From Bradyrhizobium sp. CCBAU 53421 (GTDB lineage: Bacteria > Pseudomonadota > Alphaproteobacteria > Rhizobiales > Xanthobacteraceae), in assembly GCF_015291625.1 (NCBI RefSeq), contig NZ_CP030047.1:4836001-4900000 (forward strand): a stretch of DNA of 64,000 bases, read 5' to 3'. The position numbers were made by a program, and so were the translations under genes. Positions 20,060-31,160 of the stretch are shown in pieces (the first letter of the stretch is position 1; each line of letters begins with the position of its first letter). The notes under the pieces are model-generated. The model searched no databases. It saw nothing but the letters and a program-made list of their open reading frames with translations, and was not told the origin of the DNA.

Positions 20060-20068
20060 TGGCGCCGT
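20041..20068 (-). terminator. Intrinsic terminator of gltA, inside the arsR 3' end
   Basis: Perfect 11-bp stem ACGGCGCCATC / GATGGCGCCGT with a 6-base loop. Read on the minus strand the stem is followed by TTTTCGTTTG, a terminator-type T-rich tail, about 30 bases after the gltA stop. The stem overlaps the last codons of the convergent arsR gene. Confidence 0.75.
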
Positions 20069-20097
20069 CTCGGCTCGGATTCTCTTAGAGAAGAAGC

Positions 20098-21399
<1,302 letters not shown>

Positions 21400-21559
21400 C
21401 GTGATATCCCCGATGAATTCGTTGCGAAAACCGACCTTGCCCAGTCGCTAATTTGCGGCCCATGGCGGGGCGGAACGGCTTATTGAGAAGGCGTCCGGGG
21501 ATGGGTAGCTCATTGCAATGTGCGCTGCAAGATGGACCCTGGAGGGGGTCCATGCAGGA

Positions 21560-22981
21560 TCACGCCGCCTGATCGGCGAGACGGGCGAGACACTCCTGGC
21601 GTCCCAGCACGGCCAGCACGTCGAATATGCCCGGCGACGTTGTCCGTCCGGTCAGCGCCACCCGCAGCGGCTGGGCGATGGCGCCGAGTTTCAGATTGTT
21701 CTGCTCGGCGAAATTCCGCATGGCGGTCTCGGTGGTTTCCGCCGTCCAGTCGTTCACGGCTTCCAGCGCGGTGCGCAGCCGGCCGATCAGCGCGCGCGTT
21801 TCCGGCGTAAGGAGCGCCGCCGCTTTCGGATCGAGCTCGAGCGGCCGATCGGCGAAAATGAAGTAGGCGCCCGCGATCAGCTCGATCAGCGTCTTGGCGC
21901 GCTCCTTCAGGCTCGGCATCGCCCGCAGTAACTGCGCGCGGGTGACGTCATTGAGCTTGGCCTTCAGCGCAGCGCCTTCAGGAACATAATCCAGCACGCT
22001 CTCGAACTGGGTCACGAGGGATTGATCATCGCTCTGCCGGATATAGTGACCGTTGAGGTTCTCCAGCTTGGCGAAATCGAACCGCGCCGCCGAACGGCCG
22101 ATGCCCGGGAGGTCGAACGCGTCGATCATCTCTCGGGTCGAGAAGATCTCCTGGTCGCCGTGGCTCCAGCCGAGCCGGACGAGGTAGTTGCGCAAGGCGG
22201 CCGGCAGGTAGCCGAGCGCGCGGTAGGCATCGACGCCGAGCGCGCCGTGGCGCTTCGACAGTTTCGAGCCGTCGGGACCATGGATCAGCGGAATGTGGGA
22301 CATGCTCGGCAGCTCCCATTCCAGCGCGTCGTAGATCTGCTTCTGGCGCGCGGCGTTGATCAGGTGGTCGTCGCCGCGGATGACGTGGGTGACGCCCATA
22401 TCGTGGTCGTCGACCACGACCGCGAGCATGTAGGTCGGGGTGCCGTCGCCGCGCAGCAGGACGAGGTCGTCGAGGTTCTCGTTCTGCCAGACCACGCGGC
22501 CCTGGACCTGGTCCTCGATCACGGTCTCGCCGGTCTGCGGCGCCTTGAGGCGGATGGTCGGCTTGACGTCCGAAGGGGCGGTGGCCGGATCGCGGTCACG
22601 CCACATGCCGTCATAGAGGCGGGTGCGGCCCTCGGCGCGCGCCTTCTCGCGCATCGCGGCCAGCTCCTCCGGCGTGGCGTAGCAGTAATAGGCGCGGCCG
22701 GCGGCGAGCAGGCCCTCGGCGACCTCGCGATGCCGGGCGGCGCGGCTGAACTGGTAGATCACGTCGCCGTCCCAATCGAGCTCGAGCCATTTCAGGCCGT
22801 CCAGGATGGCGTCGATCGCCTCCTTGGTCGAGCGTTCGCGGTCGGTGTCCTCGATCCGGAGCAGCATCTTGCCGCCGAGCTTCCTGGCATAGAGCCAGTT
22901 GAACAGCGCGGTGCGGGCACCCCCGATGTGGAGGAAGCCGGTCGGCGAGGGGGCGAAGCGGGTAACGACGGAATTGGTCAT
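21560..22981 (-). CDS. gltX: Glutamate--tRNA ligase
   Basis: Class I aminoacyl-tRNA synthetase of 473 residues. HIGH-type motif is [13 protein letters not shown] (about residues 18-30), and the KMSKS motif is [12 protein letters not shown] (about 245). The bacterial anticodon-binding all-helical domain occupies the C-terminal third. Divergent from glnS, 180 bp apart. Whether it is discriminating or also charges tRNA-Gln cannot be read from the motifs; the neighbouring glnS suggests the direct route for Gln exists. Confidence 0.97.
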   Translation of the reverse strand: MTNSVVTRFAPSPTGFLHIGGARTALFNWLYARKLGGKMLLRIEDTDRERSTKEAIDAILDGLKWLELDWDGDVIYQFSRAARHREVAEGLLAAGRAYYCYATPEELAAMREKARAEGRTRLYDGMWRDRDPATAPSDVKPTIRLKAPQTGETVIEDQVQGRVVWQNENLDDLVLLRGDGTPTYMLAVVVDDHDMGVTHVIRGDDHLINAARQKQIYDALEWELPSMSHIPLIHGPDGSKLSKRHGALGVDAYRALGYLPAALRNYLVRLGWSHGDQEIFSTREMIDAFDLPGIGRSAARFDFAKLENLNGHYIRQSDDQSLVTQFESVLDYVPEGAALKAKLNDVTRAQLLRAMPSLKERAKTLIELIAGAYFIFADRPLELDPKAAALLTPETRALIGRLRTALEAVNDWTAETTETAMRNFAEQNNLKLGAIAQPLRVALTGRTTSPGIFDVLAVLGRQECLARLADQAA

Positions 22982-23161
22982 GATCGAGTGCGACGTATGC
23001 TGGAATGGGCGGTGGTGTATATCAGGAACCGGACATAACTAAAGCCCCGGCTGACCTTTTGCAGGCCAAACCAGGCTCTGAAACCGGACTCTGAAACCAG
23101 GCTTGGCCGGGCGGCGCGAATTTGGCAGAAGGTTAAGCTTAATCCTTCAGGGAACCCTTTG

Positions 23162-24841
23162 ATGACGACTGACACGACGGCAGAGGCAGGGCGCGACTTC
23201 ATCCGCGACATCGTCCAGGCCGATCTCTCCTCCCACAAGCACAACCGGATCGTGACCCGCTTTCCGCCGGAGCCGAACGGCTACCTGCATATCGGCCACG
23301 CCAAGTCGATCGCCCTGAATTTCGGCATCGCGCAGGAATTCGGCGGCCAGTGCAATCTGCGCTTCGACGACACCAATCCGACCAAGGAGGAGCAGGAGTA
23401 CATCGACTCGATCCAGGCCGACGTGCATTGGCTCGGCTACGATTGGGGCAAAAACCTCTTCTATGCGTCGGACTATTTCGAGCGCCTGTACGATTGGGCC
23501 GAGGGCCTGATCAAGGCCGGCTACGCCTATGTCGACGACCAGTCGCAGGAGGAGATCCGCACTTCCCGTGGCACGTTGACTGAGCCCGGCAAGAACTCGC
23601 CGTTCCGCGACCGCTCGGTCGACGAGAACCTCGATCTGTTCCGCCGCATGAAGGCCGGGGAATTTCCGAACGGCGCGCGGGTGCTGCGCGCCAAAATCGA
23701 CATGTCCGCCGGCAACATCAACCTGCGCGACCCCGTGCTGTACCGCATCCTGCACGCCCACCATCCGCGCACCGGCGACAAATGGTCGATCTATCCGAGC
23801 TACGACTACGCGCATGGCCAGTCGGATGCCATTGAAGGCATCACCCATTCGATCTGCACGTTGGAGTTCGAGGATCATCGTCCGCTCTATGAGTGGCTGC
23901 TCGACAAGCTGCCGGTGCCGTCGAAGCCGCACCAGTACGAGATGGCGCGCCTCAATCTGACCTACACGCTGCTGTCTAAGCGCGTGCTGACCCAGCTCGT
24001 CCGCGACGGCCATGTCGCAGGCTGGGACGATCCGCGGATGCCGACGGTCGCGGGCCTCAAGCGCCGCGGCGTGCCGCCGGCCGCGGTGCGCGAGTTCATC
24101 AAGCGCATCGGCGTTGCCAAGGCCAACAGCGTGGTCGATGTCGGCATGCTCGAGTTCTGCATCCGCGAGGAGCTGAACCGCACGGCGCTGCGCCGCATGG
24201 CGGTGCTGCGACCGCTCAAGGTCGTGATCGAGAACTATCCGGAAGGCCAGGTCGAGGAGATCGAGGCGATCAACCATCCCGACAATCCGGAAGCCGGCAC
24301 CCGCAGGATCGCCTTCGGCCGCGAGCTCTATATCGAGCGCGACGACTTCATGGAGAACCCGCCGAAGAAGTTCTTCCGCCTCTCGCCCGGCAATGAGGTG
24401 CGGCTGCGCTATGCCTACTTCATCAAGTGCACCGGTGTGGTGAAGAATGACGCCGGCGAGGTCGTCGAGCTGCGCGCGACCTACGATCCCTTGACCAAGG
24501 GCGGCAACGCCCCTGACGGCCGCAAGGTGAAGGCGACGATGCACTGGCTACCGGCGACGCAGTCGAAGCCGGCGGAAATCCGCATCTACAATCAGCTGTT
24601 CGCCAATCCGAGCCCGAACGCCGCCGATTTCGCCGCCGATCTGAACCCACAGTCGCTGGAAGTGCTCAGTGATGCGCGGGTCGAGCCTGCGATCGCCGAG
24701 AGCAACTCGCTGGACGCGATGCAGTTCGAGCGGCAGGGCTATTTCGTGCGCGATGCGGATTCGACGCCGGACAGGCTGGTGTTCAACCGCACCATCGGTC
24801 TGCGCGACACCTTCGCCAAGGAAGTCGGCGGCAAGGGCTAG
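23162..24841 (+). CDS. glnS: Glutamine--tRNA ligase
   Basis: Class I synthetase that charges tRNA-Gln directly. About 559 residues from ATG 23162 (TTG 23159 also in frame); E. coli GlnRS is 554. HIGH motif is [17 protein letters not shown] (about residues 39-55); the KMSKS equivalent is [11 protein letters not shown] (about 273). The two C-terminal beta-barrel anticodon-binding domains are complete ([15 protein letters not shown], then [13 protein letters not shown]). Most Rhizobiales are known for the GatCAB route to Gln-tRNA, so this gene next to gltX is notable. Confidence 0.96.
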   Translation: MTTDTTAEAGRDFIRDIVQADLSSHKHNRIVTRFPPEPNGYLHIGHAKSIALNFGIAQEFGGQCNLRFDDTNPTKEEQEYIDSIQADVHWLGYDWGKNLFYASDYFERLYDWAEGLIKAGYAYVDDQSQEEIRTSRGTLTEPGKNSPFRDRSVDENLDLFRRMKAGEFPNGARVLRAKIDMSAGNINLRDPVLYRILHAHHPRTGDKWSIYPSYDYAHGQSDAIEGITHSICTLEFEDHRPLYEWLLDKLPVPSKPHQYEMARLNLTYTLLSKRVLTQLVRDGHVAGWDDPRMPTVAGLKRRGVPPAAVREFIKRIGVAKANSVVDVGMLEFCIREELNRTALRRMAVLRPLKVVIENYPEGQVEEIEAINHPDNPEAGTRRIAFGRELYIERDDFMENPPKKFFRLSPGNEVRLRYAYFIKCTGVVKNDAGEVVELRATYDPLTKGGNAPDGRKVKATMHWLPATQSKPAEIRIYNQLFANPSPNAADFAADLNPQSLEVLSDARVEPAIAESNSLDAMQFERQGYFVRDADSTPDRLVFNRTIGLRDTFAKEVGGKG

Positions 24842-24875
24842 CGCAATCCGCGCGGACAAAAGACGGAGGCGATCG

Positions 24876-25262
24876 ATGCCTGACGAAGCCGACGAGATCG
24901 TCTCCGCCATCATCGCACGATGGTCCGCAGGTTTCGGCGAGCTCAATGCCGATGCGCTTGCCGCGCTTTATTCGCAGCACGCGTTCTTCTTCGGCTCGAA
25001 CCCGACGCTGTATCGCGGCCGCGATGGCGTCAAAGCCTACTTTGACGGCCTGCCGCGCTGGCAGGGGCCGCGCGTTCGGTTCAGCGATGTCAGGGCCGCG
25101 CGGGTGAATGCCGATCTCGTCAACATGGCTGCTATCGCGTCGTTCTTCCTCGACGGCGAGGCGCCGTCGCTCGCCGTCAAGATCACCTGGGTGATTACGC
25201 GCGAGGACGGTGACTGGAAGATCGCCTGCCATCATGTCTCATCGCAGACGCCGTTGATCTAG
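24876..25262 (+). CDS. SnoaL-like / SgcJ-type domain protein
   Basis: 128-residue cone-fold (NTF2-like) protein. Start at 24876 has GGAGG at 24865-24869. Features: ARWSAGFGELNADALAALYS, FFFGSNPTLYRGRDGVKAYF, a central LVNMAAIASFFLDGE, and the end ITWVITREDGDWKIACHHVS, the usual pattern of the SnoaL/ketosteroid-isomerase-like group. No signal peptide. It follows glnS by 34 bp and may be cotranscribed. The substrate or partner is unknown. Confidence 0.8.
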   Translation: MPDEADEIVSAIIARWSAGFGELNADALAALYSQHAFFFGSNPTLYRGRDGVKAYFDGLPRWQGPRVRFSDVRAARVNADLVNMAAIASFFLDGEAPSLAVKITWVITREDGDWKIACHHVSSQTPLI

Positions 25263-25584
25263 GCTTAGCCCTGGAGCTGACACAAAAAGTCGAGGGCCGG
25301 CGGGCCCTCGTAGTCAGGGAGAGTGCATGGGCAGTGCTCGGGGCCGAGCGTCATGCGCCTCGCGGCTGCCGCTCATCCACGCGCTCTTGCACCCAACTTG
25401 GAAGCTATCCGGATCTCGCTGCATCGCGAGGAGGGACCAAGGTCGTAGGCCGTGGAGAGCGGCTTCCGGGCGGACGGACGGCAGCACGGTCGTCGGCTTG
25501 CGGATCATCAGCGGCAATCGCAGGTCGGACCGATGCATTTTTGTCCCCGCCACACCATGTCTTCGAAAGAAGGAGGTGAGGATC
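25263..25584. other. Intergenic stretch before the SPW gene
   Basis: About 320 bases without a supportable gene. It holds a perfect 8-bp stem CGAGGGCC/GGCCCTCG at 25291-25310, with AAAAAG before it and no T-run after it. Open frames here have no ribosome site and irregular third positions. The rest presumably carries the promoter of the following gene. Confidence 0.4.
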
Positions 25585-25947
25585 ATGCGGATTCAACACT
25601 GGCAGGATGCTGCCAGCCTGTTGGTGGGCGTCTGGCTGGTCGCGTCGCCGTTTGCACTGGGCTTCTCCGGGGCAGCTCTCTGGATCTCCATCGCGCTCGG
25701 ATTGGGCGTCGTGCTGTTTGCCGTGGAGGCATTCATCATTCCGTCCTATCTGGAGGAATGGGGTGAGATGCTGATGGGGGTGGCTCTGGTGTTGGCACCC
25801 TGGACGTTTGGCTACCAACAGGGATCGGCCACGACGAGCAGCGCTCTCGCCGGCATCGTGGTGATCGTGCTCGCTTGCTGGGAGCTGACGGTGGATCGTG
25901 ATTTCGCCACTTGGTGGCACGATCGCTGGCATCACCGAGCTGGCTGA
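25585..25947 (+). CDS. SPW-repeat membrane protein
   Basis: 120-residue integral membrane protein with a strong AGGAGG ribosome site at 25571-25576, which fixes the start at 25585. Four hydrophobic segments are visible in two similar halves: LLVGVWLVASPFALGF plus LWISIALGLGVVLFAVEAF, then MLMGVALVLAPWTFGY plus SALAGIVVIVLACWEL. The SPFALGF and APWTFGY segments are the SPW-type repeat (PF03779-like). These proteins are common in rhizobia; function is unknown. It stands alone with a leader region. Confidence 0.85.
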   Translation: MRIQHWQDAASLLVGVWLVASPFALGFSGAALWISIALGLGVVLFAVEAFIIPSYLEEWGEMLMGVALVLAPWTFGYQQGSATTSSALAGIVVIVLACWELTVDRDFATWWHDRWHHRAG

Positions 25948-26284
25948 GAGGAAGCCGACTGAAACGTTGGTCTGACCGCCGACCACCGGCGGCGGGAGAG
26001 CTTGCAATTGCGCGAAGCTGCGTCCCCTCCAGGCCGCGTTGATGGAACACGCACGCAGCCTTTGCAGAGAAATCACGCCGGCGACCGCGAGCGGGACGAT
26101 AGAGAAGCGTCGTCCCGCACTTGCGGGAAAGCGGCTATCGCCGTCGCTGCAGGGGTAGAGCGCTTTCGAGCGAAGTGGAAACCGGTTCGCGTAAAGAAAA
26201 CGCGTCAAAACGAGATTCTAGAGCCCCGTTCCGATTCCATCGGAACGGAAACGGCTCTAGTCGCCCCTCGGCCACGTCACTCCG
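25948..26284. other. Intergenic stretch with a dispersed repeat
   Basis: No gene is supported between the SPW gene and the convergent transporter. The right half (26158-26260) is a palindrome-bearing repeat described separately; the left half shows no structure I can name. Confidence 0.5.
26158..26260. repeat. Dispersed repeat with terminal hairpin
   Basis: The run starting GAGCGCTTTCGAGCGAAGTG and ending with the hairpin GAGCCCCGTTCCGAT / ATCGGAACGGAAACGGCTC (26221-26257) resembles a repeat I know from many Rhizobiales intergenic regions. The hairpin could end transcription from either neighbour. Only one copy is in this window. Confidence 0.55.
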
Positions 26285-27613
26285 TCACGATGCAACTCTT
26301 GCCTCGATCTGCTCCCAAATTCTGGTCTTGCGTGTCTCCGGCATGACAAGGAGGGCGATCACGAAGCACACCGCGGGGACGACAATCGGGTAGATTAGCG
26401 CGTAGCCGATGCTGCCGGTCGCTGCGAAGCCGGCTGATGTGATGAACGGCACCAATCCGCCGCCCCAACCATTGCCGATATGATACGGCACCGAGACCGA
26501 GGTGTACCTGATCCTGGCCGGGAAGAATTCCGCCAGGAACGCTCCGACCGGCCCGTACACCATCCCGACGTAGCAGACGAGGATGAAGATGATGAAGACG
26601 GCGACCGGATAGTTGATGTGTCCCGGCTGCGTGACCGTGCCGAGCCACAGATACAGGGGATAGTAGGTGATCGCGGCAAGCAGCATCCCGCCGAGGATCA
26701 CGGATTTGCGGCCGATCTGATCCGACAGCCAGCCAAAGAAGATCAGGCTCGGCGTTGCGATCAGCAGTGCGGTTCCCACGATGTAGGCCGAGGTCACCGG
26801 ATCGACCTTGGAGACCTGTTGCAGGAAGTATAGTGCCCAGAATTGACCGCTGTACCAGACCACGCCCTGTCCGATCAGGACGACGATGGCGATCAGGATG
26901 TACTTGATGTTGGGGCTGAGGAAAGCTTCGCGCCAGGGATTCCTGGTCATTTGTCCGCGGGCCTTGATCTCCTGGAAAATCGGCGTCTCCTGGAGCTGGA
27001 GCCGGATGTAGATGGCGATGGCCACCAACAGGAACGAGACCAGGAACGGAACGCGCCACGCCCATTCGTCGAAGGCCTGATTGCCGGCCCAGGTCCGGGT
27101 CAGGACGATCACGGCCAGCGACACCACGATCCCGAGCGTCGGCGAGGTTTGTAGCCAGCCTGTGTAGTAGCCCCGGCTGTCGTCCGGAACATGCTCGGCG
27201 ACATAGGTGATGGCGCCGCCATATTCGCCGCCCAGGCATAGACCCTGGATCATCCGCAGGCCGAACAGGACGAATGCGGCCGTCACGCCGATCGACTGAT
27301 AAGTTGGGATCAGTCCGATCGCGCCGGTTCCGAGGCCCATTCCGCTCAGCGTAATGAGGAACGTATATTTGCGGCCGACCCGATCGCCCATCCATCCGAA
27401 CAGGAAGGCCCCCAATGGACGGATCAGGAATCCCGCAGTGAACAGCGCGATCGTGCTCAGCAGGGCCGCGATGGGGTGGGACTGTTCAAAGAACTTGACC
27501 GACAGAACTGCGGCCAGGCTGCCAAAGATATAGAAGTCATACCACTCAATGATGTTTCCCACTGACGCAGCGACAATCACGCGACGAAAATCGCTCGGTA
27601 CTTGAATTGCCAT
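26285..27613 (-). CDS. MHS-family MFS transporter
   Basis: Metabolite:proton symporter of the major facilitator superfamily, 442 residues, 12 predicted membrane segments. Typical MHS features are the N-terminal ASVGNIIEWYDFYIFGSLAA, the loop motif GWMGDRVGRKYTFL between helices 2 and 3, LCLGGEYGGAITYVAEH in helices 4-5, and LSDQIGRKSVILGG in the second half. Start has AGGAG at the right distance. The closest known members take up organic acids, osmolytes or shikimate-like compounds; the substrate here cannot be told. No catabolic gene is adjacent; the divergent neighbour is comEC. Confidence 0.88.
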   Translation of the reverse strand: MAIQVPSDFRRVIVAASVGNIIEWYDFYIFGSLAAVLSVKFFEQSHPIAALLSTIALFTAGFLIRPLGAFLFGWMGDRVGRKYTFLITLSGMGLGTGAIGLIPTYQSIGVTAAFVLFGLRMIQGLCLGGEYGGAITYVAEHVPDDSRGYYTGWLQTSPTLGIVVSLAVIVLTRTWAGNQAFDEWAWRVPFLVSFLLVAIAIYIRLQLQETPIFQEIKARGQMTRNPWREAFLSPNIKYILIAIVVLIGQGVVWYSGQFWALYFLQQVSKVDPVTSAYIVGTALLIATPSLIFFGWLSDQIGRKSVILGGMLLAAITYYPLYLWLGTVTQPGHINYPVAVFIIFILVCYVGMVYGPVGAFLAEFFPARIRYTSVSVPYHIGNGWGGGLVPFITSAGFAATGSIGYALIYPIVVPAVCFVIALLVMPETRKTRIWEQIEARVAS

Positions 27614-28044
27614 GTGCGGCTCCTCTCAAATGCAAACGCTACGCCTCGCGTTTTTCAGCGATCGATCCGCTCGCGGCGTGCGCGTGGTGCGCGGCGTTGC
27701 AGGCGAGATTTGCGAGTTCGTCCGCAACGCCTGGTCTCAGGGGGAGTTGTGGGCCACCTGAGAAGAGCTCCAGCGGCTGTCAGGTGCCGCGAGCCGTCAC
27801 TGCCTCGTCCCGTCTGTCCGGGGGTGGAGGCATCGGGTTAGTCTAGTCCCAATGGGATCGGTACCTAATGAGACTTTCGGCTTGATCGGTTTGACGCAGG
27901 CTACATCTGGGCCTGGCGCGGGGAGCCGCGACAAAGGTCGGTCCTGGTATCCCGGCCTTGCCCGGCGGTATTCTGCATCCGTTCTGCTAGCAGTGAGGTC
28001 ACAACTTCCGGTAGCTTCGCAGCCCGGCAGGGATCGCGAGCGGA
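27614..28044. other. Divergent intergenic region between transporter and comEC
   Basis: 431 bases with no supportable gene. It should contain promoters for both neighbours. A short inverted repeat TCCCAATGGGA (27848-27858 area) is the only symmetrical site I noticed; small open frames lack ribosome sites. Confidence 0.45.
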
Positions 28045-30330
28045 ATGGCGGAGCAGGGCACAACGCCGGGCGGCAGACGCGGCTACGCGGGGACGTGGCC
28101 GCCGCGCGCGGCTATGCCAGCCGGCGGCTATGTTCCGGCGCGCGCCAGCATCTGGCGGCCTCTCGTCGAGACGCTGCGGCAATGGGCGCGTGCGGAGGCG
28201 GGCGCCGGGCGGCTGTTGCCCTGGGTGCCGGTGGCGTTCGGGACGGGCATTGCGTTCTATTTTGGGGCCGAGCACGAGCCGGTGCTGTCGGTCGCCGCCA
28301 GCGTCGCCGTCGCGCTCTGCCTGCTGGCGCTGCTGCTGCAGCGGCGCAGCGTGTTTCCCGCCATCGTGATGCTGGCTGCGGTCGCTGCGGGCTTTGCGAC
28401 GGCGACCTGGAAGACCGCGCGGATCGCCCATGGCGTGCTGGCGCGGCCGCTATTTTCCGTGGCGCTGACCGGCTTTGTCGAGACGCGCGACATCAGGGAG
28501 AAAACCGACCGCTTCGTACTGCGCGTCGTGTCGATGGAAAGCCAGCGCGAGGTACCAAAACTCGAGCGCGTCAGGCTCTCAGTGAAGAAGGGCACCGCGC
28601 CCGATGTCGGCAGCTTCGTCGAATTGAAGGCGCGGCTGATGCCGCCGCTCGGGCCGCAGCGTCCGGGCTCCTATGATTTCGGCCGCGACCTCTATTTCCA
28701 GGGCATCGGCGCCTCCGGCTTCGTGATGGGCGCGGTCAGGACAAAGGAGCCGCCTGCGACCGGCGGCCTTGCGCTGCGTTATGCCGCCTTCATGCAGTGG
28801 CTGCGCGACGCCATCGACGCGCGCATCCGCACCACGCTGGACGGCGATCAGCGCGCGATCGCGACGGCGCTGCTCACCGGGCGGCGCGATGCGATCACGA
28901 CGCCGGTCAACGACGCGATGTTCATCTCGGGGCTCGGCCATGTGCTGTCGATCTCCGGCTACCACATGGCCGTGGTCGCCGGCGTCGTGTTCTTCACGAT
29001 CCGCGCGCTGCTTGCGCTGTTTCCGGCGCTGACGGCCGGACACCCGATCAAGAAATGGGCGGCGGCGGCCGCGCTGGTCGCGGCGGCGTTCTATCTGCTG
29101 CTGTCGGGGGCGGAGGTTGCGACCCAGCGATCGTTCTTCATGACGGCCGTGGTGCTGATCGCCGTGATCGTCGATCGCCGCGCGATCACCTTCCGCACGC
29201 TGGCGGTGGCGGCGCTGATCGTGCTCGCGATCGCGCCGGAATCGCTGGTGCATCCGAGCTTCCAAATGTCGTTTGCCGCGACGCTCGGGCTGGTGGCACT
29301 GGTGCAGATCGGGCTGCCGAACCTGCTGGCGTCGCCCGACCATTCCGCCACCGCGCGGGTCGCTCTGTGGGGCGGGCGCGAGCTCACCATGCTGATGCTG
29401 GCCTCGCTGGTGGCTGGGCTCGCGACCACGCCCTACGCCGCGTTCCATTTCCATCGCGTGACGCCCTACGGGCTGCTGGCCAACCTCGCAGCGATGCCGG
29501 TGGTCTCGGCGGTCGTGATGCCGGCCGGCCTGCTCGGGCTGCTTGCGATGCCGTTCGGCTTCGACGGCGTGTTCTGGGCGATCATGGGGTTTGGCATCGA
29601 CTGGATGATCCTGGTGACGCAATGGGTCGCCGCGCTCCCCGGCGCGGTCGGCCGGATGGCGGCGTTTGGGGCCGGGCCGATGATCATGGCCAGCGCCGGC
29701 CTGATCCTGCTCGGGCTGTTGCGCACGCCGCTGCGTTGGTCGGGGGCGGTGCTGCTGGTGGCGGCTTCGGTCTGGGCGGTGCGGGTGCCACAGCCGGACG
29801 TGCTGGTCTCCGCCGACGGCCGCAATGTCGCGGTGCGGGGCGGCGACGGCCGGCTGCATCTGATGCACAGCGCCAAGGACGCCTTCCTCATCAAGGAGTG
29901 GCTGGCGGCGGACGCCGATGCGAGGACCGCTATGGACGCCTCGCTCGCCGAGGGTGTTTCCTGCGATCCGGGCGGCTGCGTGACGCAGGGGCCCGGCGGC
30001 GCCTTCGTCGCGCTGGTGAGCCGGCCCGAGGCGCTGGCTGATGATTGCGAGCGCGCGGCGCTGATCGTGACGGCGCGGCCGGCGCCGAAGGATTGCGCGG
30101 CCTCGGTGATCGACGCCGAGCGGTTGCGGCGCCACGGCGCGCTGGTGCTCCGGCGTATCAGGGACGGCTACGCCGTCGATGCGGTCAAGCCCGGCGGGAT
30201 CGACCGGCCGTGGTCGCCGGCGGTGCCCGGTGATGGCGAGAGCGAGACCACGCTGCGCGCGCCGGCTGCCGCGCCACGGCCCGCCGTGGATGCGACGCCG
30301 GCCGAGACCGATCTGCAGGGCGAGGATTAG
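28045..30330 (+). CDS. comEC: ComEC/Rec2-family DNA-uptake channel protein
   Basis: Polytopic inner-membrane protein of 761 residues related to the ComEC/Rec2 channel that carries single-stranded DNA into the cytoplasm in transformable bacteria. Order: N-terminal hydrophilic leader, DUF4131-like periplasmic OB-type domain (about 120-230), then the Competence domain from about 270 with AIATALLTGRRDAITT, SGLGHVLSISGYHMAVVAG and about nine membrane helices (LVHPSFQMSFAATLGLVAL). The C-terminal part (about 590-735) is metallo-beta-lactamase-like in position only: no HxHxDH motif is visible. It lies upstream of lexA as in related Nitrobacteraceae. Confidence 0.9.
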   Translation: MAEQGTTPGGRRGYAGTWPPRAAMPAGGYVPARASIWRPLVETLRQWARAEAGAGRLLPWVPVAFGTGIAFYFGAEHEPVLSVAASVAVALCLLALLLQRRSVFPAIVMLAAVAAGFATATWKTARIAHGVLARPLFSVALTGFVETRDIREKTDRFVLRVVSMESQREVPKLERVRLSVKKGTAPDVGSFVELKARLMPPLGPQRPGSYDFGRDLYFQGIGASGFVMGAVRTKEPPATGGLALRYAAFMQWLRDAIDARIRTTLDGDQRAIATALLTGRRDAITTPVNDAMFISGLGHVLSISGYHMAVVAGVVFFTIRALLALFPALTAGHPIKKWAAAAALVAAAFYLLLSGAEVATQRSFFMTAVVLIAVIVDRRAITFRTLAVAALIVLAIAPESLVHPSFQMSFAATLGLVALVQIGLPNLLASPDHSATARVALWGGRELTMLMLASLVAGLATTPYAAFHFHRVTPYGLLANLAAMPVVSAVVMPAGLLGLLAMPFGFDGVFWAIMGFGIDWMILVTQWVAALPGAVGRMAAFGAGPMIMASAGLILLGLLRTPLRWSGAVLLVAASVWAVRVPQPDVLVSADGRNVAVRGGDGRLHLMHSAKDAFLIKEWLAADADARTAMDASLAEGVSCDPGGCVTQGPGGAFVALVSRPEALADDCERAALIVTARPAPKDCAASVIDAERLRRHGALVLRRIRDGYAVDAVKPGGIDRPWSPAVPGDGESETTLRAPAAAPRPAVDATPAETDLQGED

Positions 30331-30554
30331 CCGTTGTCGGGTGAGGGTCCGGTCGGCAGCTCGAACAGGCCGAGATGGAACTCGTCGGAGTCGGGGCCGG
30401 CATCGGGCTTCTTGACGAGGGTGAAGGAAGCCTCCGGGAATTGCTCCCAGACCTTCAGGTCATCAGCCGTCACGGTCAGCCAGCCGAACCGGAACATGTA
30501 GCGGCCCGGCTCCGTGACGCGTCCAGCCTTTTGCCATGTGACCTTGTCGACCAC
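30327..30554 (-). CDS. Small conserved hypothetical protein
   Basis: About 75 residues from GTG 30554, containing VTEPGRYMFRFGWLTVTADD, LKVWEQFPEASFTLVKKPD and a Pro/Asp tail. The frame stays open to an ATG at 30713, but in that upstream part third positions are not GC-biased, so the shorter form is preferred. Its stop overlaps the end of comEC by 4 bp on the other strand. It may be transcribed with the gene starting at 31160. Two tandem copies of a 15-bp unit lie directly upstream of the GTG. No known domain is recognised. Confidence 0.6.
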   Translation of the reverse strand: MVDKVTWQKAGRVTEPGRYMFRFGWLTVTADDLKVWEQFPEASFTLVKKPDAGPDSDEFHLGLFELPTGPSPDNG

Positions 30555-30584
30555 TGAGCAGGTTTCCGTTGAGCAGGTTTCCGT
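30555..30584. repeat. 15-bp perfect tandem duplication
   Basis: TGAGCAGGTTTCCGT occurs twice back to back (30555-30569 and 30570-30584). On the minus strand it directly precedes the GTG of the small gene and brings two GGAAA stretches; if the longer frame is used it encodes a repeated ETCST-like pentapeptide. Confidence 0.85.
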
Positions 30585-30731
30585 GAGTGCACGTCCTCCG
30601 TGCCCAATGATGCGCCAAGCCGGCCGCCGACGCAAATCTCCTGCCGCGCCCCGGAACCCGGCGTCCGGGGTCGCTCGAAATCGCTCAAGGTCACCCGCCG
30701 CCGGATCGCTCATTCCGCGGCGACGATGCGC

Positions 30732-31160
30732 TCAACCCAAAAACAGCGACGCAAATGCGGAGGGCCGCCGCTCCACAACCTTCGGCTTCTGCTCGACCGG
30801 CGGATGCAGTGCCGGCAGTTGCAGCACGCTGACGCGTTGTCCCTCGACCAATTGGGTCACCAGCACATGGCTGCCGTCGGGGAATTCGACCGCGTCGTGA
30901 TGGCGATCGGGAACGTCGGGCTCGACTTCGTTGAACACGCCGACGCGGAAGTTCATCGTCTTGGTCCAGATCCAGCGGCTGTCGTAGCGAACGTTCTCGG
31001 CGAAAGCGAGCTCGGTGCCCGGCAGCATGCAGACCGCGACCGTGGGATCATTCTCCGAAGCAAAGCCGCGGGTCGACGTGCCGCGGAAAGTCGTGGTGAT
31101 CAGCGTCTCTCCAACAATGGCGGGGCGCGACGCCACGGCGTGCAGACTATAGTCACACAT
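30732..31160 (-). CDS. Conserved hypothetical protein (MCDYSLH type)
   Basis: 142 residues from ATG 31160, with a good AGAGGAG site upstream; the open frame continues to 31406 but that part precedes the ribosome site. The sequence starts MCDYSLHAVASRPAIVGETL, then TTFRGTSTRGFASEND, VAVCMLPGTELAFAENV, and a C-terminal strand-rich region with FPDGSHVLVTQLVEGQ. No signal peptide or membrane segment. I remember similar proteins as unassigned in Bradyrhizobium; function is unknown. The gene lies 256 bp downstream of lexA in the same direction. Confidence 0.75.
   Translation of the reverse strand: MCDYSLHAVASRPAIVGETLITTTFRGTSTRGFASENDPTVAVCMLPGTELAFAENVRYDSRWIWTKTMNFRVGVFNEVEPDVPDRHHDAVEFPDGSHVLVTQLVEGQRVSVLQLPALHPPVEQKPKVVERRPSAFASLFLG

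Noticed and set aside
30555..30713. Longer start of the small gene at 30554
   Set aside because: Third positions lose their GC bias upstream of 30554 and the region contains the tandem duplication; kept only as an alternative.
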